Below, one piece after another: positions 12,888 to 13,513 of a DNA stretch of 13,513 nt. The notes beneath the pieces were generated by a model that saw nothing but the letters and a program-made list of their open reading frames with translations, was not told the origin of the DNA and did not search any database. Position 1 is the first letter of the stretch. Each line of letters begins with the position of its first letter. The position numbers and the translations under genes were made by a program. The stretch comes from Pirellulales bacterium (GTDB lineage: Bacteria; Planctomycetota; Planctomycetia; Pirellulales; JALHLM01): NCBI GenBank assembly GCA_022844585.1, contig JALHLM010000109.1:1-13513 (forward strand), written 5' to 3'.

Positions 12888-13370
12888 GGCGAAGTGAAGG
12901 TAGTTTTGGGTTCGCGGAGGTTGGACCGGTCCGGTCGGGCTTCTTGCTCGACTTTTTTTTCCGCGGACGGCGGCGCGCTGTTTAGAGCGCCGACGAACCG
13001 AGTGCGACCGAAAGGTTGTGCGCACGCAGCGGTCATGGTGTTGAGCTGGCGGGGATGGGCTGTGCGAGCGCGCAGCGGTCGGCGGGGCGTGACGCACGCT
13101 GCTTGCGCTGCGTGAGCAACTTCGTGCTTGCGGAGGCGGGCCCTTCGAGTCTTGAAGACCGCCGCAAGTGGACGGAGCGCCGGAGCGCTCGCGGAAGTTT
13201 GCCCAGGCACGTGCGTCGCGCTGGATCGCTGATGCATGCGCGACCGACAAACCTCGATGCCCACCACGGACTCGCCCCAGAGAGGCTGCAAAGCCAGGCG
13301 GCCTTTCGTGTACTTGTCGCGGGATTGATTTTCGCGCGGGGCGCGGCTGATTTCAAGTGCGCGATGGGGA
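12888..13370. other. Non-coding stretch between repeats
   Basis: No credible gene is seen here. The open frames on both strands are short or run through the repeats, have Arg/Ala/Ser-rich compositions and lack SD sequences and family motifs. With the flanking repeats, the gene-free region extends from 12505 to the window end. Confidence 0.6.
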
Positions 13371-13400
13371 TTCACCACGGAGGCACGGAGGGCACGGAGA
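13371..13400. repeat. 30-bp direct repeat, copy 2
   Basis: Perfect second copy of 12700-12729, 671 bp away and in the same orientation. It is not followed by the 8-bp minisatellite. A 10-bp-stem hairpin begins 26 nt downstream. Confidence 0.85.
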
Positions 13401-13425
13401 TGGCAGATAGGGCCAAACGCATGTT

Positions 13426-13451
13426 GTGGCATGGTCTCCCGACCATGCCAC
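13426..13451. repeat. Hairpin repeat with 10-bp perfect stem
   Basis: GTGGCATGGT (13426-13435) pairs perfectly with ACCATGCCAC (13442-13451) around CTCCCG. The centre TCTCCCGA is almost the same as the TCTCCGA centre of the hairpin at 4210-4224 while the outer stem differs, suggesting members of one palindrome family. Confidence 0.75.
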
Positions 13452-13513
13452 GGTGCGATTGTTGACGCGTCGAGAGTTGGACACCTTCGGTCGGGGCGGT
13501 GGGCCCGGGGGGG

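Noticed and set aside
12612..13432. Minus-strand ORFs with LLYSFTPL repeats
   Set aside because: The repeat comes from translating the 8-bp GGAGTAAA minisatellite, which has no stop in any minus-strand frame. The rest of the frames lack an SD and motifs.

Overview
The window looks like a chromosomal segment of a GC-rich planctomycete, probably Pirellulales-like. The grounds are the gene set (twin-arginine Gfo/Idh/MocA oxidoreductase, DUF3467 protein, D-threonine-aldolase-like PLP enzyme, Abhydrolase_9 membrane hydrolase), the mostly monocistronic layout with alternative TTG/GTG starts, and the kinds of intergenic palindromes and GGAGGCACGGAGG-type repeats present. This assignment is inference from remembered families; no search was run.

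Layout, plus-strand left part: the tail of a TPR-like protein (2-160), a 96-aa protein of unknown function 6 nt behind it (167-457), a DUF3467 protein with a strong SD (656-1039) and a clear intrinsic terminator (1086-1125). Two PLP-dependent enzymes follow: a NifS/IscS-like cysteine desulfurase with selenocysteine-lyase-like features (1287-2411) and a D-threonine aldolase/D-serine dehydratase-like protein (2408-3523). The second starts at a TTG overlapping the stop of the first. Between convergent genes lies a 108-bp palindromic element (3549-3656) whose two halves show compensatory stem changes.

Minus strand 3662-5723: adenine phosphoribosyltransferase (apt) and a Tat-exported oxidoreductase, separated by another hairpin repeat. 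Plus strand 5997-7922: an AI-2E/PerM-family membrane protein with an unusually long soluble C-terminus. Its end abuts the decayed remnant of an IS4-type transposase (7936-8483, minus), which has lost its middle and its C-terminus.

Minus strand 8607-12504: the most unusual gene, an apparent polymorphic-toxin-like protein (8607-9794). It joins a hydrophobic pre-toxin module to a compact C-terminal domain resembling the ExoY/edema-factor/CyaA nucleotidyl cyclases. No immunity gene or secretion gene is visible beside it. It is followed by a five-helix membrane alpha/beta hydrolase (9989-11638) and a pirin-family protein (11806-12504).

The last ~1 kb (12505-13513) contains no credible gene. It holds an 18-unit 8-bp minisatellite, two perfect 30-bp direct repeats about 670 bp apart, a 10-bp-stem hairpin and a terminal G-run that may mark a contig end. 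Apart from the coupled PLP pair, the genes look independently transcribed housekeeping and accessory functions rather than one pathway.
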